Below are positions 44,087 through 53,239 of a stretch of 64,000 bases of DNA, piece after piece. A model generated the notes under the pieces. The model saw nothing but the letters and a program-made list of their open reading frames with translations, searched no databases and was not told the origin of the DNA. The translations under genes were made by a program, and so were the position numbers. How positions within the stretch are numbered: position 1 is the stretch's first letter; every line of letters begins with the position of its first letter. Source of the DNA: Candidatus Methanohalarchaeum thermophilum (GTDB lineage Archaea; Halobacteriota; Methanonatronarchaeia; Methanonatronarchaeales; Methanonatronarchaeaceae); NCBI GenBank assembly GCA_001914405.1, contig MSDW01000001.1:744001-808000 (forward strand), read 5' to 3'.

Positions 44087-44139
44087 CTATACCTAAATTT
44101 TAGGTACAATCCTAATAAAAGTTTGGTACAAATGGTACA
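44079..44139. promoter_or_regulatory. Operator region with GGTACA/TGTACC boxes between divergent regulators
   Basis: TGTACC at 44079-44084, GGTACA at 44103-44108, 44125-44130 and 44134-44139, plus the 13-bp palindrome CCTAAATTTTAGG (44092-44104). The boxes cover the start of the minus-strand gene chain and precede the plus-strand RHH gene. Two further boxes lie just after the RHH gene (44467-44472 and 44482-44487). Ribbon-helix-helix repressors bind such short repeated sites, so autoregulation and control of the early chain are likely. Confidence 0.6.
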
Positions 44140-44183
44140 GTACTTCATAACTGTTTAGTGTCTTTACCTTAAAATACCATATA

Positions 44184-44426
44184 ATGCCAAGGGAAGGGTA
44201 CACCAGTACATCAATACCAACAGAACTAGTTGAAGAAGTTGACAAAATCGTCAACAACAAAAGTAAATTTAATTCTAGAGCCAGCTTTATATCAGAAGCC
44301 GTAAAAGAAAAAATAGAAAGATATAAAGAAAAGAAAGAAGTAAAACAGAAAGCCAAAGAAATAGAACTAAACGATAAAGAAAAGAAATTCATTCAAGAAA
44401 TGATGAAAAAATACGGTTTAGAATAG
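44184..44426 (+). CDS. Ribbon-helix-helix repressor of the element
   Basis: 80 residues: YTSTSIPTELVEEVDKIVNN as strand and first helix, then FNSRASFISEAVKEKIERYK as the turn and second helix. This is a CopG/MetJ-type RHH pattern with a charged helical tail. It is bracketed by GGTACA/TGTACC boxes upstream and downstream and stands divergently from the ten-gene early chain, 85 bp from attR. It is a good candidate for the repressor that keeps the provirus silent. Confidence 0.7.
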   Translation: MPREGYTSTSIPTELVEEVDKIVNNKSKFNSRASFISEAVKEKIERYKEKKEVKQKAKEIELNDKEKKFIQEMMKKYGLE

Positions 44427-44466
44427 AAATCAAAGTAGAATAAACACCAAAGGACCAAAACCAAAA

Positions 44467-44487
44467 TGTACCACAAATTAAGGTACA
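44467..44487. promoter_or_regulatory. Second GGTACA/TGTACC box pair beside attR
   Basis: TGTACC (44467-44472) and GGTACA (44482-44487) form an inverted pair 9 nt apart, about 25 bp from the attR core. It may be a further repressor site or be linked to excision. Confidence 0.5.
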
Positions 44488-44510
44488 ACATGAATTTCGT
44501 ATCTTAGGTT

Positions 44511-44522
44511 CGGCCAGGGCTT
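44511..44522 (+). other. attR core of the integrated element
   Basis: CGGCCAGGGCTT matches the 3' end of tRNA-Thr (1831-1842) exactly and is preceded by GGTTC, like the T-arm of the tRNA. No complete tRNA is present. With the integrase near attL this defines the right boundary. Confidence 0.75.
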
Positions 44523-44885
44523 ATCTAAAGATTCTTCAGAACTCAACTTAACATTATATTTCAACAAAAAACATCAATTCCTCTTGTATCTTCTTTGCTA
44601 CTTAGAGAGGGGAAATCGCTTTGGGATGGCTATAAGGGGTTGGTGGCTCTTCGTTTTTTGTTACTTTTGTTGATAAACTTCTGGTTTATTGGGTTAGAAG
44701 GGTGTTGATGGTAGAGGTCTCTATTATTGAGGAAAATAGGGATGTTATATTTATATTTAGGGGATTTATTCTTTTTTTAAAATTTTTGATAGTTTTTGGG
44801 TTATTTTTGGTAAGTTTATGTGTTTAAGTATGTTTGGATATGGTTTTGGTTAATTTAGGAGTGTTGAATAGGGTTTTTTGTTGTT
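44523..44885. other. T-rich non-coding region after attR
   Basis: No ORF, repeat or hairpin was recognised. The sequence before the methyltransferase end is T- and G-rich on the plus strand. Confidence 0.3.
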
Positions 44886-46673
44886 TTAAGTGGTTTTAGT
44901 TAGTTTTTTTACTTCTTTTTCTATTTGATCTATATGTTTTTTCCAGTTTTTTTCTTCTAGTATGGTTTTAACTGTTTTAGCTATTTCGTTATGTATTTGG
45001 ATTTCTTTTTCGTTTGACCAGTTGATTAGTCGAATGGGTATTTTGGATAGAGGTCTGTGAGGAAATTCTAGGACTCTTCCTTTTTTTGGATTTTTTTCTA
45101 AGATCCATTTGTAGAGGGTTTTGGAGTTTAAAAAACCTAGAATGTATTTTATGTCTATATTGAATCTTTTTCTTTTGACTATAGCGGTTACATCTTGTGT
45201 GGGATAAAAGTTGCCTTGTACATAGGTGAATCTTACGAATCCTTTATTGTTTACTCTTTCTTTTGATGGAACAAAGATCTTGTGGTTTGAGGTTTTAAAT
45301 AATTTCCAATTCCTTAGAAAAACCCAGTGCCACCATGGTATGTTTTTTCCATAGTCGTATCTGTCTTCTAGTTTGGTTTTATGTTCTTTTAACTTGTTGT
45401 AGAAGTTTGGATATTCTTTTTTTAGTGTTTCTTCTTTTTCTATTTCGTTAGGGAACAGGTAAAAGGTTTTACTTTTATTATAGAATCGGTTTAGATCTGA
45501 GGATTTAACAACTTTTAACATTTTTTGTTTTTCTTTTTGGCTATATTTATGTATATCTTTAACTTTGAAAGCTTTGTCAAGGCCACTGACTAATCCATTT
45601 CCTATTTTTGCTATATCTCCTAGTCTAATATGTCTTTTATGTTTTTTGTTTATGGAATTAGGTTTATTGTATTTAAAGAAAGTTTTTTGGCCTAATTCAG
45701 TGTAATAATTCTTATTGTCCATTTTTACTTTATTTAAGGTGTCTTTGGTTCTTCCTATTTTCTTTAAATCGTATTTGGTATACAGATTTGCTAAATTAAT
45801 CTTTTCAGTATTCCCAGAACTAGTTTTAACTTCGACTTTAGGAGAATAATTTTTACAGGATTCCTCTATCTTAGAAATAACCTCTTTATTCTCAGGTGAA
45901 ACTAAGGGCCATTGATTTGGGCTAGAAAATTGATCCCTTGAAAAAGCTTTAATCCCCTTCTCCTTAACTGATTTATTCTTATCTCTTAAACTCTCAATTA
46001 ATTCATCAATAGATTGAATTAGATCCTTATTCAATCTTCTCTTATCTCTAATTTTAATTATATCTAATTTTTCTCCGTCAACTCTATCCTTAATAAACTT
46101 AAAAACCATATAGGAAGTAGAAGCATTTTTACATATCTTCATTTCATTAAAACTAACAATAAGATCTAGATACCCATTTTTAATGAAATAATCTCTAACA
46201 GAAGAAGCATGCTGGTTTTGTAGCCAAAACGTAGGTGTCAAAAATATAAGTTCTCCTTCTTCCCTTAATTTGTCCACGCTTCTAAATAAAAAAGAATATA
46301 ATAAATCAGATAAGCCATTAATTTTATTCTCCCAATATTCCTTCTCAAAATCCTCTCTAATCTCTTCAGGTATATTCCTCCATCTAACATACGGAGGATT
46401 ACCTATAATAACATCAAATTTTACCTTTAAAGAAGTCCTAAGATAATCCCTATTTTTAATATCTACTTGCGACTTATTCTCTAGTGAACCATCTATCTCA
46501 TAACCAGCTATGTTCTCAAAACCTTTCTTAACTAAAGAACTCAAAAAAACACCTTTACCTGCCGCAGGATCTAAAACCCTACAATTCTTCTCATGATCAA
46601 TTAAATCAACCATAAAATCTGAAATAAGACCAGGAGTGAAATATTGACCATACCTTTTTCTCTTCCCTGACAT
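44886..46673 (-). CDS. N6-adenine DNA methyltransferase (TaqI/Eco57I-like)
   Basis: 595 residues from ATG 46673 (MSGKRKRYGQYFTPGLISDF), with GGGGGA upstream; the longer frame from TTG 46691 lacks support. Motif X and motif I are seen as YGQYFTPG and VLDPAAGKGVFLSSL, motif IV as VIIGNPPYVRW, and LIFLTPTFWLQNQHASSVRDY follows. The C-terminal half (from about 280) is a target-recognition domain ending in short coiled stretches. No nuclease domain is visible. It may be an orphan methyltransferase or protect against a IIG enzyme; its site need not match that of 13465. It lies outside the integrated element. Confidence 0.85.
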   Translation of the reverse strand: MSGKRKRYGQYFTPGLISDFMVDLIDHEKNCRVLDPAAGKGVFLSSLVKKGFENIAGYEIDGSLENKSQVDIKNRDYLRTSLKVKFDVIIGNPPYVRWRNIPEEIREDFEKEYWENKINGLSDLLYSFLFRSVDKLREEGELIFLTPTFWLQNQHASSVRDYFIKNGYLDLIVSFNEMKICKNASTSYMVFKFIKDRVDGEKLDIIKIRDKRRLNKDLIQSIDELIESLRDKNKSVKEKGIKAFSRDQFSSPNQWPLVSPENKEVISKIEESCKNYSPKVEVKTSSGNTEKINLANLYTKYDLKKIGRTKDTLNKVKMDNKNYYTELGQKTFFKYNKPNSINKKHKRHIRLGDIAKIGNGLVSGLDKAFKVKDIHKYSQKEKQKMLKVVKSSDLNRFYNKSKTFYLFPNEIEKEETLKKEYPNFYNKLKEHKTKLEDRYDYGKNIPWWHWVFLRNWKLFKTSNHKIFVPSKERVNNKGFVRFTYVQGNFYPTQDVTAIVKRKRFNIDIKYILGFLNSKTLYKWILEKNPKKGRVLEFPHRPLSKIPIRLINWSNEKEIQIHNEIAKTVKTILEEKNWKKHIDQIEKEVKKLTKTT

Positions 46674-47104
46674 CTTTCCCCCAACTTTCAACTTAAAACC
46701 AATACATTACTCCTACATATAACTTACTAGCCCCATACCAACAAAAAACAAATTAAAGACCCCAAATCTACCATAAGTTATTTTAAAAGACTTCATCCCT
46801 CATTGTTAGTTTTATAACATTTATAGATCCAAAAACCCCCTGTAAACTCCAATAAACGATCTACTCTCGCTTATCATCCTCGTATTCTTTTATCAAACAT
46901 CTCATCTTATCCCTTCCCGTTCCAATACTCCTACAGTTCAATTAAAACTTACGATGAATAGATGTAAAAGGATTTTGAATACAAGCTCCAAATACTTCTA
47001 TAATGAAATTAAAACAGAACAAACTAGGTGTGGAGATTTTTCATAATAATTATTGAATTAGTTTAAACTGTGTTTGTGGTGCTGTGGAGAGGTGTTATTT
47101 GATG
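46674..47104. other. AT-rich intergenic region
   Basis: About 430 bp upstream of the methyltransferase gene. It holds that gene's promoter and no other feature I could recognise. Confidence 0.25.
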
Positions 47105-47201
47105 ATCGGAGAAGGTTTATGGATGAGGTTGGATGGGATGAATAACTTCCACCCATCATTGCATGGAGGAATCGGAGAAGGTTTATGGATGAGGTTGGAT
47201 G
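47105..47201 (+). repeat. Direct repeat, two 31-bp copies
   Basis: ATCGGAGAAGGTTTATGGAT followed by GAGGTTGGATG occurs at 47105-47135 and 47171-47201, 66 bp apart. The unit also opens a short ORF, but the repetition and lack of a coding signature suggest a duplicated non-coding segment. Confidence 0.65.
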
Positions 47202-47523
47202 AAATATTAGTGTATTTAGATTGTAGTTTGAAGGAAATTAGTGATTTGACTTGGGAAAGGAAAATATCAGTTGGTGAGGGTATCAGGTATAAATGTACTA
47301 TTGGGGGGTAGGTCATTAAGTTTTGAGTCAAGATCTTAATGGGGGGGTGTGAGGTTACTTGGGGGATATGTGTTGGTTTGAATAGTCAATGAGATAGTTG
47401 AAAGTGGTGAAACTGTTGGGTTTTGGAGTAGGCTTAAAGATTTTTAAGATATATGTTGTAAGGGATCTTTGAGGTTTGAGGGTTTTTAAAGAAGGTTTCT
47501 AGTGGGTATGCTTAGTTTATCTT

Positions 47524-47574
47524 GGTGGTTGAGAAGACTCCTGTCTAATCTTTGATTAGGTAGGGGTAGTTTAC
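47524..47574 (+). repeat. Hairpin repeat, copy A
   Basis: Plus strand: GGTGGTTGAGAAGAC, then the stem CTAATC-TTT-GATTAG, then GTAGGGGTAGTTTAC. It lies directly before the FNT transporter gene. See copy H for the family. Confidence 0.65.
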
Positions 47575-47605
47575 TGGGATTGGGTAGTTGGATAGGTGTA
47601 AGTTA

Positions 47606-48511
47606 ATGGTGGATGAGCAAGATAATCGGGGTTCGAATGAGAATCAGATATCTATTAACCAGTATCTTGAGAATAGGTTTACGGCTGAGGAGATCTTTGG
47701 GCGGATAATTAGGGATGCGGATGAGGAAATATCAAGGTCTTATAGAGAATTATTTTTTAGTGCTTTGGCGGCTGGTTTTGCTATAACTATAACTGTTTTG
47801 CTTTATTCAACTATGCTTAGTACAACGGATGGTCAACGCTTATCTGGAGCGCTTTTGTATCCTTTGGGGTTTATTTATATAATTTTGGGGAATCATCAAT
47901 TATATACTGAGAATACATTGCCTCCTGTGACTTTGGTTCTTAAAAGAATGGTTAGTGTACCGGCTCTATTAATGATGTGGGTAATAGTCTTTTTAGGAAA
48001 TATAACTGGAGGGGGATTGGGTGCTCTTGCTCTGTCAAAGGCATTATCTCCAGGAGCATCAAAAGTTCTGCAGGAGATGGCTGCTAATGCTATGGCACTA
48101 GATGCAGTAACTTTGTTCTTTAAGGCCATATTTGCTGGTTTCATAGTTGCTGGAGCTGTTTGGCTAGATTTTTCTTCTCAAGGAACAACATCTAGGTTTT
48201 TTATAGTATACCTCTCTTTCTTAGCAATACCTCTGGGAAAACTATACCATGTTGTAGTAGCATCTACAGAGGCTTTTTATTTAGTCTTAAATGGTTCCGC
48301 AGCTTTTTTATCAGTAGCCACTAACTTAATATTACCAATACTGGTTGGAAATACAATAGGAGGAGTATTTTTTGTGACAATTGTAAATTACTTCCAAACC
48401 CCTCGATACTTTCAAAAAAAGGGCCCCAAAAAACTACCTATCAAAGATTGGTTGTTCTCCCTGAATAGAGGAAAAGATCCTAGAAAATCCCTAAAAAATA
48501 AAAATAACTGA
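47606..48511 (+). CDS. Formate/nitrite transporter (FNT) family protein
   Basis: 301 residues from ATG 47606 (AGGTG site upstream); the frame also opens at TTG 47588. Six membrane segments. Family signatures are the N-terminal amphipathic AEEIFGRIIRDADEEISRSY, FLGNITGGGLGALALSKAL (the Omega-loop region) and the C-terminal LPILVGNTIGGVFFVTIVNY. FNT channels move formate, nitrite, hydrosulfide or lactate across the membrane as pentamers. In methanogens the homologue FdhC supplies formate. The substrate is not fixed by sequence alone. Confidence 0.85.
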   Translation: MVDEQDNRGSNENQISINQYLENRFTAEEIFGRIIRDADEEISRSYRELFFSALAAGFAITITVLLYSTMLSTTDGQRLSGALLYPLGFIYIILGNHQLYTENTLPPVTLVLKRMVSVPALLMMWVIVFLGNITGGGLGALALSKALSPGASKVLQEMAANAMALDAVTLFFKAIFAGFIVAGAVWLDFSSQGTTSRFFIVYLSFLAIPLGKLYHVVVASTEAFYLVLNGSAAFLSVATNLILPILVGNTIGGVFFVTIVNYFQTPRYFQKKGPKKLPIKDWLFSLNRGKDPRKSLKNKNN

Positions 48512-48877
48512 ATTATTGGCCAACTAACAACCCTCCATTATTTGAAAAAGAACTAGATATTAAAGCAAATATCAATTCCTAAGAAGATAACTAAATGTAA
48601 ATTGAAGAATATCAATTAGCCCTTAATTCATTGAAAATGGTTGAATATGATATATTTAATCCTTAATTCCTTAAACATGGCATGAATAGGTGATATATAG
48701 TATGGTATAATATATGGTATATGATATTGTGGTTTGGTTTTGGTGTTATCTTAGTTTGGGTTGGTGTTTTCTTGGTTAAGAACATTTTTGGGTTTATATG
48801 TTTGGTTTCTTAAGTTTTTCTTTTTTTTATCTTATTTAGGACTATTATTTGGATGGTTTGGTTCTTTTTCTTATTGA
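48512..48877. other. AT-rich intergenic region with short repeats
   Basis: 366 bp between converging genes. It contains two copies of CCTTAATTC (48633 and 48661) and an alternating ATATAGTATGGTATAATATATGG-type stretch near 48695-48725. No gene was recognised. Confidence 0.3.
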
Positions 48878-49648
48878 TTAGGTTGTTGATTGGATTTGTG
48901 AGAGTATTTCATTTTTAGTTTTATTGGGTTTTAGTCCAAGATCAAGTTTTAGGGTCATATTAATTAAGTCGGTTATTTCTTTATTGTATGTTTTTTCATA
49001 GTCTTGAGATGGGTGAACTCCGCCTGCTATTAAAATATAGCCGTTATAGGTCCATGCACCTAGGTAAGCAGTCATCTTCAGTTTTGATCCAGAAAAATTT
49101 AGATCTTTGTCTTTAAGATCGAATTTTACTTTTTCTATTGGGTAGTATCCTTTGAAAACAGATAAATTAATTTTTTTGTTTATTTCTAAATCTAAGTCTC
49201 TTGATTTGGTTTTTTTAATTTCTTTTATGCCATATTCTTTTAGTCTATCTAGTAAGGAATTCTTAGCTTGTTTTTTGGCCTGAGAAATAACTTCATTTTT
49301 TATTAATGGGATTTGTTCTAAGTTTATATTTGTATTAATCTTGGAGGCAAAAAATAAAGCTATTGGAGTATCAACTGCTCCTAGTGTCCCTTTTCGGATT
49401 TTTTCTCTAATAGCTTGATCTTCATATTGAACTAAGTGCTGATTTGCTTTAACCTTTATAACCCCAAAATCGCGTTCAAAAACTGTACCGGTTTTTTCAT
49501 CTATTTTCTCCCATCCCTCTTTTAAGTCAACAGAAGGAGCTGGAACTTGTCCTAAAGCACGATTACTGTAAACCAATAAGCCACCGGCTCCTGCAGCAGC
49601 TGCCAAACCAAAAACACTAAGCCCCTTCAAAAAACTTCTTCTCTCCAT
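48878..49648 (-). CDS. Tat-exported protein of unknown function
   Basis: 256 residues from ATG 49648 (MERRSFLKGLSVFGLAAAAG). The twin-arginine motif RRSFLK followed by a hydrophobic, Ala/Gly-rich segment and an ALGQVPAP cleavage-like site directs folded export, common in haloarchaea. The mature part is an alpha/beta domain with YLGAWTYNGYILIAGGVHPS, possibly a ligand- or lipid-binding fold. I do not recognise the family; DUF6517-like surface proteins share this layout. It is convergent with the transporter gene. Confidence 0.65.
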   Translation of the reverse strand: MERRSFLKGLSVFGLAAAAGAGGLLVYSNRALGQVPAPSVDLKEGWEKIDEKTGTVFERDFGVIKVKANQHLVQYEDQAIREKIRKGTLGAVDTPIALFFASKINTNINLEQIPLIKNEVISQAKKQAKNSLLDRLKEYGIKEIKKTKSRDLDLEINKKINLSVFKGYYPIEKVKFDLKDKDLNFSGSKLKMTAYLGAWTYNGYILIAGGVHPSQDYEKTYNKEITDLINMTLKLDLGLKPNKTKNEILSQIQSTT

Positions 49649-49892
49649 ACTAATAACCACATATTAGAAAAAAGATACAGGGCCACAAAAAATTAACTAT
49701 AAAAACCCCCTTAAGCCAAATAAAATAAAACTTATACTATCAAATTCATCTAAAAAAGAATTAATCACCATAATCAAAATAATTAAAAATTTAATCTGGT
49801 TAAAAAATCTTAGCTTACTATTAGCTTATATTTTAATTAAATATAGATTTACTAATATTCAGCATTATTAAAGTTTTAAATATTAGTTGTTT

Positions 49893-50282
49893 ATGGGAAA
49901 GATGCATAGGGGAGAGTTTGAGGAGAAGAAGAAAAACATAGAGGTCAACGATAAAGGCCAAAAGTTTTTGAACAAATACACCGACAACTCAAAAAGAGTC
50001 TATAAGTCCCGCCTAAAGAACTACCTAGCTTATAGAGATAAAGACTGCCGGGAACTACTTGAGGAATTGAACGAAGCCGAAGACACAGACAAACTAGAAA
50101 GAAGCTACGAAACAGAAGACAGTTTGAATAAAATGATCAATGACCATAAAGGATATGGGCTACAGCAAGAACCATATTTCGGCGGTATTAGCCCTTGTTC
50201 CTTTCGGTTCTCTTGGCTCCAACCCACCGAGCAAACACCTATAAATGTAAAAAAACACAGATCCACAGTCTTTTTAATTTAA
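49893..50282 (+). pseudogene. Truncated tyrosine recombinase, N-terminal domain only
   Basis: The first 85 codons give KGQKFLNKYTDNSKRVYKSR, LKNYLAYRDKDCRELLEELN and SLNKMINDHKGYGL, the SAM-like core-binding domain of an integrase. From about 50160 the frame changes character (QQEPYFGGISPCSFRFSWLQ) and encodes nothing like a catalytic domain; the DNA there is also richer in GC. It is a decayed integrase whose 3' part was replaced, marking a former integration site on the chromosome. Confidence 0.5.
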
Positions 50283-50453
50283 GAAGTCATTTCATAACTA
50301 TTAATGTAAGATTTTTTTAGCTTATCATTTGGAATAGAAGAGTTGGGTAAAAGTAGGAAGCCTAAAGCTTTTGAAATGAATTCTGTCACAATCTGATGCC
50401 TTTGATGTGGAAGGTGAGATACAGCATGAAAGCTACTTAATTGGTGTGAATAC

Positions 50454-50639
50454 ATGGGAATGCCACAATACAAGGCTCATGCATCTGGACATGTTGATCC
50501 AAATCAACTAAAAAACGCTATAGAGGAAATAAATTTCAATAAAGTGGTTCCTGTTCATACTGAAAGCCAAAGACAATTCGAGAGATTTATATCTGATTTT
50601 GAATATAGATGTAAAGCTACTATAGAATTGAAAAATTAA
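50454..50639 (+). pseudogene. Fragment of a metallo-beta-lactamase-fold hydrolase (RNase J-like C-terminus)
   Basis: 61 codons: QYKAHASGHVDPNQLKNAIE, then INFNKVVPVHTESQRQFERF. This matches the C-terminal end of beta-CASP/RNase J-type enzymes, where a SGH and a PVHTE motif contribute to the active site. The N-terminal metal-binding part is absent. It lies beside the recombinase fragment, so it is a chromosomal remnant. Confidence 0.6.
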
Positions 50640-50679
50640 ATTAGTTTCTAATAATTTGATTATGATTTTTTCTGATTTT

Positions 50680-51051
50680 TTTCAATCGTTATTAAATATT
50701 TTTTTTACCTAAAAAATCAATAAATTCGTTTATTCTGTTTTTTATTTCCTTTTCAAATTCTTTGTTCTTGTTATCTAATTTTTTGGCTTTTTTGTAATTG
50801 TAATGGTATAGAAATGAATATCCTGGATATACATTTATTTTTTCCTATTTGTTTTGGTTATTTTTGATTCTATTTTTTCTTTTTCGTTCTCAGTTATCTT
50901 ATTTAAGTTTTTTTTCTTCTAGATTTGAAAGATATCTTTTTATTTCACTTCCCTCTTTTTGTTCTAATTCTTCAATGTGGTTTTTCCAGTAATTGAAGTA
51001 TTTTTCTTTGTTTTCTTTAGGGGTTTCAAACCATACTAGGTGTTTTCTCAT
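50680..51051 (-). pseudogene. Decayed coding remnants
   Basis: The minus strand carries two open stretches in one frame, separated by stop codons. One starts at ATG 51051 (MRKHLVWFETPKENKEKYFN) and ends at 50899 with EIKRYLSNLEEKKLK. A second, around 50850-50700, reads INVYPGYSFLYHYNYKKAKK and KNRINEFIDFLGKKNI. Upstream of 51051 the frame continues with YWFPGQEPNFHPQH to a TAA. The composition is protein-like but the source family was not recognised. It looks like an inactivated gene. Confidence 0.35.
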
Positions 51052-51194
51052 ATGTTGGGGATGGAAATTTGGTTCTTGTCCTGGGAACCAGTATTAAATT
51101 CTTGGGATCTGCAATACTTTGGAAGACCGTGCCTGCCTCTGTAGGCCATTCGGTAGCAAGGCACCAAATTCTGGATGCTGGTTTTGTGAATGGA

Positions 51195-51241
51195 TGTAAT
51201 CAGCTTCTTAAATCTTTGATTTAAGTAGGGGGCAACTTCAC
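51195..51241 (+). repeat. Hairpin repeat, copy B
   Basis: Plus strand: TTAAATC-TTT-GATTTAA stem, then GTAGGGGGCAACTTCAC. The left arm TCAGCTT is diverged from the GAGAAGAC of other copies. GC-rich sequence precedes it (51105-51170), as in the longer copies. Confidence 0.55.
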
Positions 51242-51607
51242 GGGATTTATAGGTAATTAAAAAAGTTTAGTAGGTTTAGGGATATATAGTTGTGTTTAGG
51301 AGTATTTAAAGTTCTTTTAGGCTAATTGATTTGTTTTTATTGTGTTTGTCTGATTGAAATTATTTGTAGAGCCTTAGAAGAGGTTATGGCTTAGATAGGG
51401 TATATGGCTTAGGAAGTCTTTTTTTTATTAACAGTTTCTTCATTGGATTTTTAAGGAAAGGAATATTTCAATTGCTTTATTTTTATGGAGTCGGATATCT
51501 TTTTTCCTAATCTTAGTTTCTTTAGAGGGGTTTTTTGGATAGTAGATATTTTTTGACTCTTTTTTTGTTAATTCAATTTTTTATGGATTTTAGGGGGTAT
51601 TTTGTTT
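51242..51607. other. T-rich non-coding region
   Basis: No gene, repeat or hairpin recognised in 366 bp. Confidence 0.25.
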
Positions 51608-52042
51608 TTAATTTTTTAGTTGATTGTGGACTACTTTTTCTACTTTATTTGGGTCGTATCCTAGATTGATTAAGTTGCTTGGGGTTTTTCCTTTCTTTAA
51701 TTTTCTTTTTATCTCCATTAGTTCATCAAGTTCTTTCTTTTTTTCTTTGAGTTCTTTTTTCTTTTTATTTGGTTTCAGTAGCTCGTCTTCTGCATTTTTA
51801 AACGCTGTTTCAAGCAAATTAATCCTGTTTTTGTCTTTAACACCTTTTAAGTCTCCTACAAAGTCTAGGAATTCCTTGACATCTTCTAGAAATTTTTCTT
51901 TAAGTTTATTTCTATCGGGTGTTTTACTATCTTTTAGCTTTTTTTCGAAGGCGAAATCTTCTAATACCTTGCTCAGTTCTTCTTTTTTAGTTTTAGTTAA
52001 TTTTGTTCTATCTTTTATATTACCTTTTTCTTTTTTATTCAA
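51608..52042 (-). CDS. Lys/Glu-rich coiled-coil protein
   Basis: 144 residues with nearly half Lys plus Glu: KLTKTKKEELSKVLEDFAFE, FLEDVKEFLDFVGDLKG and KKKKELKEKKKELDELMEIK. It is predicted fully helical with a central coiled coil and has no membrane segment or motif. The extreme composition could be chance in AT-rich DNA, but the length and sustained amphipathic periodicity favour a real protein. Function unknown. Confidence 0.5.
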   Translation of the reverse strand: MNKKEKGNIKDRTKLTKTKKEELSKVLEDFAFEKKLKDSKTPDRNKLKEKFLEDVKEFLDFVGDLKGVKDKNRINLLETAFKNAEDELLKPNKKKKELKEKKKELDELMEIKRKLKKGKTPSNLINLGYDPNKVEKVVHNQLKN

Positions 52043-52513
52043 GGTTTTTCAACTCTTTAAGGCTTTTTATATACCTAATTTGTTTTAGGAGTCTATAGCT
52101 TTTTTCTTTAGATTCGCTATTTTATATATTTAAGAAATAATTCTTAGTTTAACCTATATGTATAAGATAGAGATAGTGATTCATTTATTCATTCAATTAG
52201 TTACTTTATTTGATGTGGTTGGCGTCTAGTATTTATTTAAAGGCTAAAACTGATTTTTGGTTTAATGTGGGGTTAGAAGGGATGTATATTTTTTTAATTG
52301 AAGAGTTTCTTTTCTATTTAGGGGTTTTATATAGGAGAAATATTGATTTTTTGGTTTGAATTTGTTTTGTTGTGTTAATTGCATTTGATCTTTTATTTAG
52401 GTTTTTTTGGGTTTAGTGTTGTTTTGTTGGTGGTTGGATTTTGTTGTTTTGTCTTTTTTGGGGTTTTAGGTTTTGGGGTGAAAAAATAAAAGATGGGGGG
52501 TGGAGGAGTGTTT
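52043..52513. other. G/T-rich non-coding region
   Basis: The plus strand is strongly biased to G and T (52380-52500). No ORF was supported. Such strand bias may be the trace of decayed minus-strand sequence. Confidence 0.3.
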
Positions 52514-52678
52514 TTAGACTTCTTTTACCATTGATTTTAGGTCTTCTACTGTTTTGTTGTCTAGTTCCATCTCTGGATGTTCTTCTTTGACATGTTCTTC
52601 AGCTATTTCTAGTAGATCTTTTTCTGTGTTTGCTTTGCATACGTCACCACATTTTGGGCATTCCAGTTTTAGTGGCAT
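52514..52678 (-). CDS. DUF1059-like small zinc protein
   Basis: 54 residues: MPLKLECPKCGDVCKANTEK, then LLEIAEEHVKEEHPEMELDN. The CPKC...C and His of AEEHVKEEH follow the pattern of DUF1059 proteins (a short Cys2-His-type knuckle then helix), common in haloarchaea and other archaea. It is a stand-alone gene with an AGGAAGTG-type site. Function is unknown, perhaps nucleic-acid binding. Confidence 0.75.
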   Translation of the reverse strand: MPLKLECPKCGDVCKANTEKDLLEIAEEHVKEEHPEMELDNKTVEDLKSMVKEV

Positions 52679-53239
52679 TTTTTTCACTTCCTTTGGTAAA
52701 ATAATTCTAGGTTAAATTAATAAAGTTTATTGTTATTGTTTTGTAGTAACCTCATAAAAATGTAGCTATAAACAGAAACCTTTACCCTACTTCCAAAAAA
52801 AAAAAACACTTTTTTAACTAATTTTCCAAAGACTCAAATCATATACTAGGGAAAAATTACCAGTAAATAAAAAGTGTCTAAATCTAAATATTAGTTAATT
52901 AAAAACTAATTTCATTAACAATCGCCAATAAAACAGTTATATGAATAAAAATATAAATTATCAAAAATATTCACTTAAATATAGTAAAATCTTATCTACT
53001 CTTTTATCTTAAGAAATTAATTTTATCCTCTAAAAAAGTATTTAATTTTATCTTCTAACAAAGTATTTAGAAGCTTTTCCTTAGGAATTAGCCAATAATG
53101 CTTTTCTTATTAATAACGGTTTTGCAATTTAGGTACGATTTGTGTTATTATATGTTTGGTTTTGTGAATGAGAAAACTTAAAAGGATTAATTAAGTTACT
53201 TTAAATTGAGCTATTAACTTTAGATGTGGGATATAGAAA
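52679..53239. other. AT-rich intergenic region between divergent genes
   Basis: 560 bp that should hold the promoters of the small zinc protein (minus) and the DUF389 gene (plus). The segment AAAGTATTTAATTTTATCTTCT repeats in part (TTTTATCYTCTAA at 53019 and 53047). No gene recognised. Confidence 0.3.

Noticed and set aside
47084-47311. 75-codon ORF with an internal duplication
   Set aside because: The ORF is produced by the 31-bp direct repeat; the opposite strand is equally open and no start signal is present.
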